A DNA stretch of 64,000 nucleotides, taken from the NCBI RefSeq assembly GCF_009671245.1, contig NZ_VTFS01000005.1:124001-188000 (forward strand), given 5' to 3'. The position numbers and the translations under genes were made by a program. The notes beneath the pieces are model-generated. The model did not search any database. It was given only the letters and a program-made list of their open reading frames with translations, and had not been told where the DNA came from. This DNA comes from Marinicella rhabdoformis (lineage in GTDB: Bacteria; Pseudomonadota; Gammaproteobacteria; Xanthomonadales; Marinicellaceae). Below are positions 1 through 8,981 of this stretch, in pieces (position 1 is the stretch's first letter; each line of letters opens with the position of its first letter).

Positions 1-1466
1 CCAGCCAACCACAATGGCTTGCCATTTTCAAAAAGGTATGCTGTTACAAATACATATTCACTACCATCATGCCTGATGCCTTTATTCAATGCCAATCCTT
101 GGTTCGCCATCTCAGGGTCAAACCAAGCACCATTAATAGCGGAGTTGATCTGAGGCTTATCTTCAAGGGCGTAATAACCCAATGAGCCTTTATTGACATC
201 AACCGCGGTAATCATGATGTGTTCCTGATAGGCATCTAAACCCACATTTATAAGGTCATAATCACGATTGTCTTTGTATTGGCTGAATGATAAATCATCA
301 TTTATTATTGTGAATAAATTTGGGTAAAAAGCCCTCCATTGATTGGCTTGATTTTGATTGGCTACAACTGCCATATTTGACCACACCTCAGGTTTAACAA
401 AACTGTCAACATAGAAGTTGGGAATAGGACGGGGTTGCGCTATTTTATTGAGCGCTAAATCAAACACTTCTGTTTCAATAAAACCACTGTATATGTAATC
501 ACCCACTGCTACCAATTGAGGTGCATTATAAGCACTATATGGTAAATCATATGCGACTGAGTGTTGCTTAAGGACTTCTAAAGAATTTGGATCAAGTTTA
601 TAAATCTTTGGATTGACACCATGACTTGAAGCAAAAACATATCCTTTATGGAATTGAAAGTTGGTCATTGTGGCCAAAACATCATCTAAACTGACCGCTT
701 TCATCCCCTCACCTTTACTGTATATATCTGACAGTACAAAATCATTGTCTACATTCCATGTACCGCCTTCAATTGATGTAGAACTGATCACACATTTGTC
801 ATTCACAGGTTCCAACTTTGCCATTCGGCTGTGTGGATGAATAGTAAAAGAAGGATAGTAAGCTTGGCCCAGGCTGTTAATCATGTAGCCTGGACCAACA
901 CCACCTTGCATAGAAAAACTACTTACCATAATCAAAAAATCATCACCCAGTTCACAAACGTTAAAATCTGACTCTGGCAGATACCTAACTTTTCCACTGA
1001 GTTCATGATTTTCTATTTGATTCCCATCATAGCGACTGATATCACTTGCCCACCCCCTTTCCTTGATGACATAAAATGCTTCGTCGCTTCTGAAATAACC
1101 AATTGGTCCAATTCCCAATTGAATTAAAGGAGCATTTGCACCTACAAACACTTGTATTTGTCTGTTGATCTCACCGAGATTTGAGACGATTATAGCCTGC
1201 CCTTTGAATGGGATAATGGCTGATGGTGAGTCAACCCCAAGAGGTGTTAATTCACCTGATTCCAGCCCATATGACCATACTGTATTATCGTTTCCAATAA
1301 TCCGCTCAAAAATCAACTGATTTCCCACCTTCACAGGCACAATTTCACCTAACTTCACTTCAGGTGAATCTACCAGTATAAGATTCAAAGATTTGGCTTG
1401 TAAGGCATCTTGACAATTCAACAGCATAGCAATCACTAATAATATTTTTCTGATAACATATTCCAT
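1..1466 (-). CDS. Exported protein of unknown function, paralogue 1 (C-terminus cut by window edge)
   Basis: The reading frame is open from an ATG at 1466 to the window edge, about 488 codons, and the stop lies outside. A clear ribosome-binding site (GGAGG) precedes the ATG. The N-terminus is a signal peptide (short basic start, hydrophobic core, then a cleavage-like QAKS). The middle is a long beta-rich stretch with repeated short aromatic/charged strands, suggestive of a propeller, but I cannot assign a fold. The C-terminal part begins INGAWFDPEMANQG and runs to KPLWLAG. It is identical to the next gene over about 37 consecutive residues, differing just before it only at E/D. It is the third member of a tandem paralogue array. 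Function unknown; export is the only firm inference. Confidence 0.85.
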   Translation of the reverse strand, partial: MEYVIRKILLVIAMLLNCQDALQAKSLNLILVDSPEVKLGEIVPVKVGNQLIFERIIGNDNTVWSYGLESGELTPLGVDSPSAIIPFKGQAIIVSNLGEINRQIQVFVGANAPLIQLGIGPIGYFRSDEAFYVIKERGWASDISRYDGNQIENHELSGKVRYLPESDFNVCELGDDFLIMVSSFSMQGGVGPGYMINSLGQAYYPSFTIHPHSRMAKLEPVNDKCVISSTSIEGGTWNVDNDFVLSDIYSKGEGMKAVSLDDVLATMTNFQFHKGYVFASSHGVNPKIYKLDPNSLEVLKQHSVAYDLPYSAYNAPQLVAVGDYIYSGFIETEVFDLALNKIAQPRPIPNFYVDSFVKPEVWSNMAVVANQNQANQWRAFYPNLFTIINDDLSFSQYKDNRDYDLINVGLDAYQEHIMITAVDVNKGSLGYYALEDKPQINSAINGAWFDPEMANQGLALNKGIRHDGSEYVFVTAYLFENGKPLWLA

Positions 1467-1561
1467 TATTAGTCCTCCCTTACAAACGTTTCATCATTCA
1501 TTTTTAGAAAGTTGATGACTACCAACCCCTTATAAATAAAGCCAAATGATAGGGTAACCAT

Positions 1562-3286
1562 TTAGTTTTGACACCAGTTTTTATACATCACATTATCAGC
1601 CCGTATCATAGACAGTTCGTGGGTTTGCTGTGTATCCACCCACTCAATATCCAAAGTGTTGCAGTCACTTAAACTCAAGGTCATGTTACCGACAAATTCA
1701 TGATCTGCTTGTTGGTTTCCGGATTCAAGCATATTTAAGCCGCTGAAACGGTAAAGATGGACAGTCATTATATCTACACTGGCTGTTATTTCTCCAGTAC
1801 CCGCCAACCACAAAGGCTTACCATTCTCAAAAAGGTATGCTGTTACAAATACATATTCACTACCGTCGTGTCTGATGCCTTTGTTCAATGCCAATCCTTG
1901 ATTTGCCATATCAGGATCATACCAAGCACCATTAATCGCCGCATTGATTTGTGGTTGATCTTCAAGCACATAATAACCAAATTTCTTGCTTTGGTGATCA
2001 ATGCCAGTTACCAGAATTTTTTCGTTATAGGAATCTACTCTGATGTCGTTCATTTTAAAATTAGGGCTGCTGCTAAACTGGAATATCTTTTGATCTGAAG
2101 TGATGAGTGAAAATTTTGGTTCACTGTTTGATACCCACTCATCTTTATTGTTTTTGTTGGCAACCACAGTTGCATCAGACCAGTATTCAAAAGCCACCTC
2201 ATCTGAGACATTAATCAAGGGTAATGCTGTGCTTAAACTCACTTTATTTAAGTCTAAATCAAACACTTCAGTTTCTTGTAAACTGCTAATCAACCGTTCT
2301 CCAGCCACTATCAATGTCGGATAATTATTCAGTTCCGCCGGGTATTCTATCGGTTGAAATTTAATCACCTCTAAGGTATCTGGGTGGAGTTTATAAACAC
2401 CTGCATTGGCGCCTTTACTTACAGCATATACAAAGCCATCCTTATAGTGAAAACGAGACAGTTTTGCTGCTGTGTTTGACCTATCTACTTCCATCATGCC
2501 TTCATCAGGTCGATAAACATATAGTAGAAATGTTTCATCAACCCTCGAATCATAACCGCTGATAAAGCAACTGCCATTGACAACTTCTAGTTTCATATCA
2601 AATATTAATTCCCGCCTTAACGGTATTACTTCATCTTGATTCTTCAACAATAGGGAATAGTAGTGGCCATTACCTGGCGATGTGCCAAATTGATGCCATC
2701 TAAAAGTTTGACTGTAATAATCATCACCAATTTCACAAGTCGTATGATATTGATCAGGACCAAGTGGGCCGTATGGATGAAGGCCTCGATTTATATATCT
2801 GATCAACTGATCTCCGTCATAACGGCCTACTGTAGCCCTTCGACTATGATCATCATGATGTACATATAAAGCATCACGGCTTTGATATATATAAATCCCA
2901 TAAGTTGGCGCGAACCAACTTTTTCTTGCGGTAAACAATATTTCTGCGTCATTACTTGTTCCTGTATAAACAGAAACATTGGCATTGAACTCATTGAGGT
3001 GTGAAACAATCACCGCTTGGCCTTTGATCTCTCTTATTTCAATTGGGGACTGAATATTGAGCGACCTCATGCTACCTGTTAGTCGATTAAAAACCCACAC
3101 ACTGCTGGTGTCTCCTTCAATGCGTTCGAAAACCAGCTCATTACCCACCAAAACAGGTACTTTATCACCTAACTTCAAAGTATCTGACTCAGCCAGCATG
3201 AGGTTCAATGATTTGGCCTCAATCAGTGCTGAGTAACTTAAACTTATCAAGGTTAACAACAGCAACATGGTACTGTGCTTTTTCAT
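1562..3286 (-). CDS. Exported protein of unknown function, paralogue 2
   Basis: 574 residues, starting with a signal peptide (MKKHSTMLLLLTLISLSYS). It keeps the same overall plan as both neighbours: a mature N-terminus KSLNLMLAES, a beta-rich central region of about 400 residues, and a C-terminal module from about residue 452 (INGAWYDPDMANQG, then KPLWLAG). It ends in two conserved cysteines (LSDCNTLD and a terminal NWCQN), which could form a disulfide outside the cytoplasm. The start codon overlaps the stop of the upstream paralogue as TGATG, so the two are translationally coupled. The C-terminal module resembles 'G-x-W-[YF]-x-P-x(3)-G/N-Q-G ... W-L-x-G' modules I associate with secreted proteins of Xanthomonadales relatives. 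That link is from memory. Function unknown. Confidence 0.85.
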   Translation of the reverse strand: MKKHSTMLLLLTLISLSYSALIEAKSLNLMLAESDTLKLGDKVPVLVGNELVFERIEGDTSSVWVFNRLTGSMRSLNIQSPIEIREIKGQAVIVSHLNEFNANVSVYTGTSNDAEILFTARKSWFAPTYGIYIYQSRDALYVHHDDHSRRATVGRYDGDQLIRYINRGLHPYGPLGPDQYHTTCEIGDDYYSQTFRWHQFGTSPGNGHYYSLLLKNQDEVIPLRRELIFDMKLEVVNGSCFISGYDSRVDETFLLYVYRPDEGMMEVDRSNTAAKLSRFHYKDGFVYAVSKGANAGVYKLHPDTLEVIKFQPIEYPAELNNYPTLIVAGERLISSLQETEVFDLDLNKVSLSTALPLINVSDEVAFEYWSDATVVANKNNKDEWVSNSEPKFSLITSDQKIFQFSSSPNFKMNDIRVDSYNEKILVTGIDHQSKKFGYYVLEDQPQINAAINGAWYDPDMANQGLALNKGIRHDGSEYVFVTAYLFENGKPLWLAGTGEITASVDIMTVHLYRFSGLNMLESGNQQADHEFVGNMTLSLSDCNTLDIEWVDTQQTHELSMIRADNVMYKNWCQN

Positions 3287-4911
3287 CAGTTACACCTCGA
3301 AGAAAATGACGCATCATCCAATCGCGTCCAGTCTAAATCTACCGCCGCACCATCATATTCAACCCTTGCATCTATGGTGTTACATGAACTGACGTTCAGT
3401 GTTATTTCTCCAAATGTGGTTCGCTCAGGTGTGTTTTCAAAGTCCAAATAATTGGCTCCTTGATACTCAGAAAGTAAAATCGTCATTTCATTTTTCCCTA
3501 ACTTATAATCCGCAATACCTGCCAACCACAAAGGCTGACCTTCTCTGAATAAATAGAAAGTCAAGAACACATAATGACTGCCATCTTGCCGTACACCAGG
3601 ATTGATAGAAGCACCTTGGTTTGGCATACTGGGGTCTAACCAAGCACCGCTCAACATTGGACCTATGGCAGGCTTGTCTTCATACACATAAACTGCTGTG
3701 GAATCAGGGTAAGCAAAACCCGAATCACCCGACGTATCGGCAAGGAAGTAATCTGAACGTGGGTTATAAGTGATGTTACTACCCTCAAATATGATGCCTT
3801 TGTTTTCATCAAGGTTTTCAGCGGTAATAACTTTTCCATTTCTCAGAAAAAAATCTTCTATTCGCGTGCTGGCTAAATAACCGTCAACAACAAAACTGGT
3901 ACCTATCAAATTGAACTCACTGTCAAGCCGAGATATTTGAGTTTGACTTCCTTGACTTTCCTTTTGTGAATAAATGATTCGATCTGCTGCTAAAAATATA
4001 TCTACCAATTCATTGCTGTTGTATGAAATCCCTCTGATTACATTGAGCGTTTGGCCATCAAGCAGTTGAATAAAGGGTGACAACAATGCAGCAGTCGGCG
4101 CTGCAATTGCCACGAAATTTCCATTAAATACTTCATATTTATTGTCATTTCGATTGGTCAATTCTGCATCACCATTTTTATGTATATGCGCGATGCGGTA
4201 TTGTTCATCACTGCCTTTGACTTTAACCAAACAAGACGACGCTACATTGGCATGAATTCGATTGCCATCCACTGAATAGCCCGGTAGAATATGTAAAACG
4301 TTTCCTTGTTCGTGCTGATATATATCACTATAAACATCAAGGCCTTTAGCAAAGACCACATGTTCCATATCAAATGCACATAATGGCGCTGCCACTTCAT
4401 TGGCTTCAAGCACCTGACTTTGCGTGTTCAATCCATCGGTCCACATCAGCTTATTGTTATCGTAGTAGAAATAATGACCATTAACCAATGGCCTGTTTAT
4501 CAACCTGATTTGTCTGTCAGTTAATGCTTCAAAGGACTGCTCTCCATCAGATTGCAAAAGTTGAATGCCCGAGTTATCACCCACATACCTGATCTCCATC
4601 AAAACTTGACCACTGGCAAGCTCATAAAAAATTGAAGACATTGAATTGACTTCCTCAGCACTTGTAAACAGGATTTTTTCTTCTTTGGTGTCCAGATTCA
4701 GTGAAACCACTTGGTGTATACCTTCATTTAAGCTGTGGTAAATATAGTGGTTATCAGATGTTAATATGTCCGTCCCTGTTTTATGCTTTGTATGGCTTGT
4801 TTGCCATTGGTTAAATGTGCCTGAATAGGCAGCGCAACACATGAACAATAAACACGTTTTTAACAGCGCAACAAAACCAACATTGTGGCGTGCTCTAAAA
4901 GAATTTTTCAT
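3286..4911 (-). CDS. Exported protein of unknown function, paralogue 3 (first gene of the array)
   Basis: 541 residues, the most diverged of the three paralogues. Its hydrophobic segment lies at about residues 13-30 after a longer basic N-region, consistent with a signal peptide ending near AAYSGTFNQ. It has the same C-terminal module from about residue 420 (LSGAWLDPSMPNQGASINPG, then QPLWLAG). The same paired cysteines follow (SSCNTID and a terminal SRCN). The central region shares little obvious sequence with the other two copies beyond short strands, so the C-terminus evolves more slowly than the rest. It is first in transcription order and its stop overlaps the start of paralogue 2. Upstream there are 85 bases without a gene before dgkA ends. 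Function unknown. Confidence 0.82.
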   Translation of the reverse strand: MKNSFRARHNVGFVALLKTCLLFMCCAAYSGTFNQWQTSHTKHKTGTDILTSDNHYIYHSLNEGIHQVVSLNLDTKEEKILFTSAEEVNSMSSIFYELASGQVLMEIRYVGDNSGIQLLQSDGEQSFEALTDRQIRLINRPLVNGHYFYYDNNKLMWTDGLNTQSQVLEANEVAAPLCAFDMEHVVFAKGLDVYSDIYQHEQGNVLHILPGYSVDGNRIHANVASSCLVKVKGSDEQYRIAHIHKNGDAELTNRNDNKYEVFNGNFVAIAAPTAALLSPFIQLLDGQTLNVIRGISYNSNELVDIFLAADRIIYSQKESQGSQTQISRLDSEFNLIGTSFVVDGYLASTRIEDFFLRNGKVITAENLDENKGIIFEGSNITYNPRSDYFLADTSGDSGFAYPDSTAVYVYEDKPAIGPMLSGAWLDPSMPNQGASINPGVRQDGSHYVFLTFYLFREGQPLWLAGIADYKLGKNEMTILLSEYQGANYLDFENTPERTTFGEITLNVSSCNTIDARVEYDGAAVDLDWTRLDDASFSSRCN

Positions 4912-4996
4912 TGAGAAAGGTCCCTATAATATTGAGGAAAAATACATTTTTTTATGATAGGTTTGTGATGTTAACTGAGTGTTAATTATAAAAACA

Positions 4997-5371
4997 TCAA
5001 CTAAAAACTTGATAAATCACAACAGCCCAAGTAGCCAAAGTTAACAGTGATGCCAAGAAAACCGCAGCTGAACCCATGTCTTTGGCGCGTCCTGCCAGTT
5101 TGTGTTTTTCTTCACCACAGACCAAATCAACCACAGCTTCTAGCGCGGAGTTGAGGATTTCGACCAGCAGCACCAACCAAGCCGATCCGAGCAACAACAA
5201 CAATTGGGTACTTGATTCCGCCAACCAAATGGCCAGCGGAATCAAGATGACGAATAAATAAACTTCTAAGCGAAACGAGGCTTCATTCTGATAAGCCGCT
5301 TTCAGGCCTTGCACCGACCATTGGCCGGCTTTAATCAGCTGCTTGAGACCTCTGAAACCTGAAGCTGGCAT
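4997..5371 (-). CDS. dgkA: Diacylglycerol kinase (prokaryotic, integral membrane)
   Basis: 124 residues, the usual size of the small trimeric bacterial enzyme that phosphorylates diacylglycerol at the inner membrane, recycling lipid released by transfer of glycerol phosphate to periplasmic glucans. Three hydrophobic helices are visible (about residues 36-52, 56-72 and 98-120). The N-terminal amphipathic GLKAAYQNEASFRLE segment and the family signature NSALEAVVDLV with following EEKHKLAGRAKDMGSAAV carry the expected acidic catalytic residues. It begins 3 bases after the gcvPB stop, so it is probably co-transcribed with gcvPB. No link between glycine cleavage and lipid recycling is known to me; the arrangement may be incidental. 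Confidence 0.95.
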   Translation of the reverse strand: MPASGFRGLKQLIKAGQWSVQGLKAAYQNEASFRLEVYLFVILIPLAIWLAESSTQLLLLLGSAWLVLLVEILNSALEAVVDLVCGEEKHKLAGRAKDMGSAAVFLASLLTLATWAVVIYQVFS

Positions 5372-5374
5372 GTA

Positions 5375-6829
5375 TTATTGAACCTTCATGTCCCAAGTGA
5401 TGTTGGGCTCTTTGACCGCTTTCACTTCATCCAATCGACGTACTGGCGCAGTGAAGGGTGCTTGCTTCAAAGGCTCGATGTCTTCTTTGGCTTGGGCCAG
5501 GACTTCTGCCATGGCTTGTACATAATCATCAATCGATTGCTTAGATTCTGTTTCAGTTGGCTCTATCAAAAGACACTCAGCCACTAACAATGGAAAATAT
5601 ACCGTTGGTGCATGCATGCCTTTGTCCAACAAGGCTTTGGCCAAGTCGGTGGCCAACAAGCCCAATTCTTTGGCTTGTTTTTTCAAAGTCACAATGAATT
5701 CATGGCTGGCACGGCGATTTTTAAATGCCAAGTCAAAACCTTCAGCTTCCAAGCGTTTCATCAAATAATTGGCATTCAATGTGGCAAATTCAGACACGCG
5801 TTCCATGCCTTGACGTCCTAATAACAAGGCATAGACATAGGCACGCAAGTTGACACCCGCATTACCTGAGAAAGCTGATAATTGACCAATCGTCTTTGGT
5901 GCTTCTTTTTCAGTGATGAAATGATAGCCTTTGTCATTTTTACCGACAAAAGGTACAGGCATATAAGGCAGCAAACGTTCACTCACGCCAATCGCACCAG
6001 AACCCGGTCCACCACCGCCATGAGGCGTAGAAAATGTTTTGTGTAAGTTCATGTGAATCACATCAAAACCCATGATGCCTGGGTTGGTTTTACCCAAAAT
6101 GGCATTCAAGTTGGCGCCATCGTAATACAACAAACCACCGGCTTTGTGGGTCAGGTCAGCAATTTCTTTGATGTTGGTTTCAAACACACCCAGTGTAGAT
6201 GGGTTGGTTAACATGATGCCCGCTGTCTGTGGGCCCAAAGCCGCTTTCAAAGCATCCATGTCAACGTTGCCGTCTTTGTCCGTTTTGATTTCTTTGACTT
6301 TGTAGCCACACATGATGGCTGTTGCTGGATTGGTACCGTGTGCCGCATCTGGCACAATGATTTCTTTGCGATCGAAGTCTTCACGGTCGTCATGGTAGGC
6401 TTTGATCATCGCCACACCAGAAAACTCACCTTGGGCGCCTGCCATTGGTGTCAATGAAACGCCTTTCATGTTAGTCACAGCTTGCAAGATTTGTTGCAAG
6501 TGGTGCATACAGGCCAAATAACCCTGTGACAAGCTGACATGTGCCAATGGGTGACGAGACAAAAACTCTTCACGCATCGCCAATGAGTTACAAGCACGTG
6601 GGTTGTATTTCATGGTGCATGAACCGAGCGGATAAAAGTTGGTATCAATAGAAAAGTTCTTTTGACTCAATTGTGTGTAATGACGCACCACATCCAACTC
6701 ACTGGCTTGTGGCATGCCCAGTCGACTGCCTCTTTGGAACTGCTCTGGAATCAAATGTTCCACTTCAACTGCTGCTGGAGATTGTGCCCAGGCTGTTCTG
6801 CCTATTTTTGACTTTTCAAATATCAACAC
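5375..6829 (-). CDS. gcvPB: Glycine dehydrogenase (decarboxylating) subunit 2, split P-protein
   Basis: 484 residues, matching the C-terminal half of glycine cleavage P-protein in organisms where it is split. The PLP lysine is Lys264 in [16 protein letters not shown]. Other signatures are [12 protein letters not shown] (66-77), [11 protein letters not shown] (160-170) and [12 protein letters not shown]. The enzyme decarboxylates glycine and passes the aminomethyl group to lipoylated H-protein. The start is a GTG whose ribosome-binding site (AAAGGG) overlaps the stop codon of the upstream TonB receptor, implying coupled translation. The partner subunit gcvPA, and gcvH and gcvT, are not in this window, although gcvPA usually lies next to gcvPB. 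dgkA follows after 3 bases. Confidence 0.95.
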   Translation of the reverse strand: MLIFEKSKIGRTAWAQSPAAVEVEHLIPEQFQRGSRLGMPQASELDVVRHYTQLSQKNFSIDTNFYPLGSCTMKYNPRACNSLAMREEFLSRHPLAHVSLSQGYLACMHHLQQILQAVTNMKGVSLTPMAGAQGEFSGVAMIKAYHDDREDFDRKEIIVPDAAHGTNPATAIMCGYKVKEIKTDKDGNVDMDALKAALGPQTAGIMLTNPSTLGVFETNIKEIADLTHKAGGLLYYDGANLNAILGKTNPGIMGFDVIHMNLHKTFSTPHGGGGPGSGAIGVSERLLPYMPVPFVGKNDKGYHFITEKEAPKTIGQLSAFSGNAGVNLRAYVYALLLGRQGMERVSEFATLNANYLMKRLEAEGFDLAFKNRRASHEFIVTLKKQAKELGLLATDLAKALLDKGMHAPTVYFPLLVAECLLIEPTETESKQSIDDYVQAMAEVLAQAKEDIEPLKQAPFTAPVRRLDEVKAVKEPNITWDMKVQ

Positions 6830-6841
6830 GGTTTTTACCCT

Positions 6842-8905
6842 TTAAAATTCGTAATGAAAGGAAACATGGTAATTGCGGCCTGGTGCATCCAAACCTGAAG
6901 CATGTTCCCGGTATTTTTTATCAAATATGTTTTCAATGCCCATGCGGACCTTGTATTCACGATTACTGTACCAAGTGAAGTGCGTATCATATACCACAAA
7001 GCCCCCTGTGCCCAAGGGATTGATGCGCGCATCACTTAAATCTCTACTACTTAATCGGTCTTGGCTACTGGCATACCTTACTTGTGATTTCAGGTGCCAT
7101 GATGTAGCAAAGTTTTGTTGGTAACCCAAAACACCAAAAGCCGGTGGAATCCTGTCAGCAGGTCCCGTCTCAACACCGCCCATTTCATCGGGCGTTTCTT
7201 CTTCACCGTGTGTGTAGGTCATCGTGCCATACAATTGACCACCATTTTCGAAGTAATAATTCACTTCAGTTTCTAAACCATAAATACGAACTTCATCGAT
7301 ATTTTGTGATTGCACAATATCAAAACCTTCAGCATTTTGTTCACCGGTTTCAACTGAAGAAATCACGTCTTGATAATCAGAAACAAAAGCAACGACTTCA
7401 GCTTGCCAACCATTACCTGCATGTTTCCAGCCCAAGTCTAAAGTCAAAACCGTTTCAGGGTCTAAGTTTGGGTTAATCACATTAAATCGATTACTTGGCC
7501 TTTCTCCTACTTGCCCTAAATCGAAAATATTAGGTGGTCTGAAACCACGGCCAATATTAGCAAACAAACGGTCTGCTTCATTCAGCTTAAATAACCATGA
7601 AGCATGCCAAGTTAAATCAGTTAAATCCAATCGATCGTCAGAAATCTGTGGACTGTTGAGGTCAATGGCATAGTCAGAATAACGTGTACCGATAGTAATC
7701 TCATGGTCACCCGCGTACATGTGATAGTCTGCAAAAATACCCATGTGTCGCATTGATGACTCATCCGGGAAACGAGACTCTCGGATCAAAATCTGACCAT
7801 CAGCAGTGGTGCGTTGTTTGGCGCTGCGAATGGTGTCCAAATAACTGTCAAAACCATAAACCAACAGAGATTGGTTTTCGAACACTTTATTGAAATCAAG
7901 TTGGAAAGTTAACAATTCACTGCTGTTTTGTTCTGTGTCTATGTTGTCAGAACCAAATGCTTGTTTATACCTGTTGTCTCGAATTTTTTGATAAGCCAAA
8001 TGCACATTGGTTTCATCATACCAGTTGGTAGCCACTTGGTTACTGTAGGCCAAATGTGAAAATAAACGTTCATTTGGTTTGAATAAAAATACCGAAGAAT
8101 CAGGTTCTGTTTGACCGAATCCAACAACCAAATCATCAACACGAGGTGTTCCTGGCTGATGTAAATACTGAACATCAAATATCCAACGCGTATCATCAGA
8201 TGTGTTGAACACCCACTTGTTGTTTAATGCACGAGCACTGTAGGCGGTGAATGGTAAAGTCTCACCTGCACCTGTGGTGCGTTGACCGATATCCTGATAA
8301 GACAATCCAAAAGTGGTGGCCACTTTTTCATTTCCCATGTCCATATCAATGTGGCTTAACCATTTTTCATCGGCACTGTCAAAAGATGTAAAAGCTTGAC
8401 CCGTTATTTGAAATGCCTCACCAACAAAATCCGGTGTGTGAGTGATCACATTAACCACACCACCCAAAGCATCACCACCATACAAAACGGAAGCAGGCCC
8501 TCTGACCACTTCAATTTGTTCGGTCATGAATGAGTCGACCAAGGCCATGTATTGGTTAGGTGAGTTACGGAAAAAAGCAGTATTCAATCGCATGCCATCA
8601 ATCAAATGGACATTCTGAGACCCTTTCAACCCTCGAATAATTGGAATCCCTTGACCCGGTGTGGTTTGCTGAATATATACACCTGTTTCCTCACGCAATA
8701 GGTCTGGCAGCAATGTATTCGGTTTTTGACTGATTTCATCACGAGTGACAACAGTTACTGCTGATGCGGTATCATTACTTGCTGTCGCCGTTTTGCCTGA
8801 GGTAACTTGTAAAGGCGACAAGTTTTCTACCTGTTCTTTTGCCTCTTCTTCAGCGTGTACACTGAAACCCAATGCCAACAGCATTGGGATTATGTTTTTT
8901 ATCAT
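6842..8905 (-). CDS. TonB-dependent outer-membrane receptor
   Basis: About 687 residues from the ATG at 8905, chosen because it gives a clean signal peptide (MIKNIIPMLLALGFSVHAEE). The frame is open further upstream to an ATG at 8971, but that extension is not signal-like. Features in order are a plug domain with VTVVTRDEISQKPNTLLPDLL, IRGLKGSQNVHLIDGMRLN and VEVVRGP-type 'IEVVRGPASVLYGGDALGG', then a beta-barrel with alternating aromatic strands ending in the C-terminal Phe (VSFHYEF) required for barrel insertion. The plug resembles heme/hemoglobin and siderophore receptors, but I cannot name the ligand. It lies 12 bases before gcvPB on the same strand. No Fur-like operator was confidently seen upstream. 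Confidence 0.9.
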   Translation of the reverse strand: MIKNIIPMLLALGFSVHAEEEAKEQVENLSPLQVTSGKTATASNDTASAVTVVTRDEISQKPNTLLPDLLREETGVYIQQTTPGQGIPIIRGLKGSQNVHLIDGMRLNTAFFRNSPNQYMALVDSFMTEQIEVVRGPASVLYGGDALGGVVNVITHTPDFVGEAFQITGQAFTSFDSADEKWLSHIDMDMGNEKVATTFGLSYQDIGQRTTGAGETLPFTAYSARALNNKWVFNTSDDTRWIFDVQYLHQPGTPRVDDLVVGFGQTEPDSSVFLFKPNERLFSHLAYSNQVATNWYDETNVHLAYQKIRDNRYKQAFGSDNIDTEQNSSELLTFQLDFNKVFENQSLLVYGFDSYLDTIRSAKQRTTADGQILIRESRFPDESSMRHMGIFADYHMYAGDHEITIGTRYSDYAIDLNSPQISDDRLDLTDLTWHASWLFKLNEADRLFANIGRGFRPPNIFDLGQVGERPSNRFNVINPNLDPETVLTLDLGWKHAGNGWQAEVVAFVSDYQDVISSVETGEQNAEGFDIVQSQNIDEVRIYGLETEVNYYFENGGQLYGTMTYTHGEEETPDEMGGVETGPADRIPPAFGVLGYQQNFATSWHLKSQVRYASSQDRLSSRDLSDARINPLGTGGFVVYDTHFTWYSNREYKVRMGIENIFDKKYREHASGLDAPGRNYHVSFHYEF

Positions 8906-8981
8906 TTTTTTATGTGGGTTTAAAAAGGCAGAACAATGTACTATAAATGCAAATGACTCGCAACAAATCACATGCCCAGTA

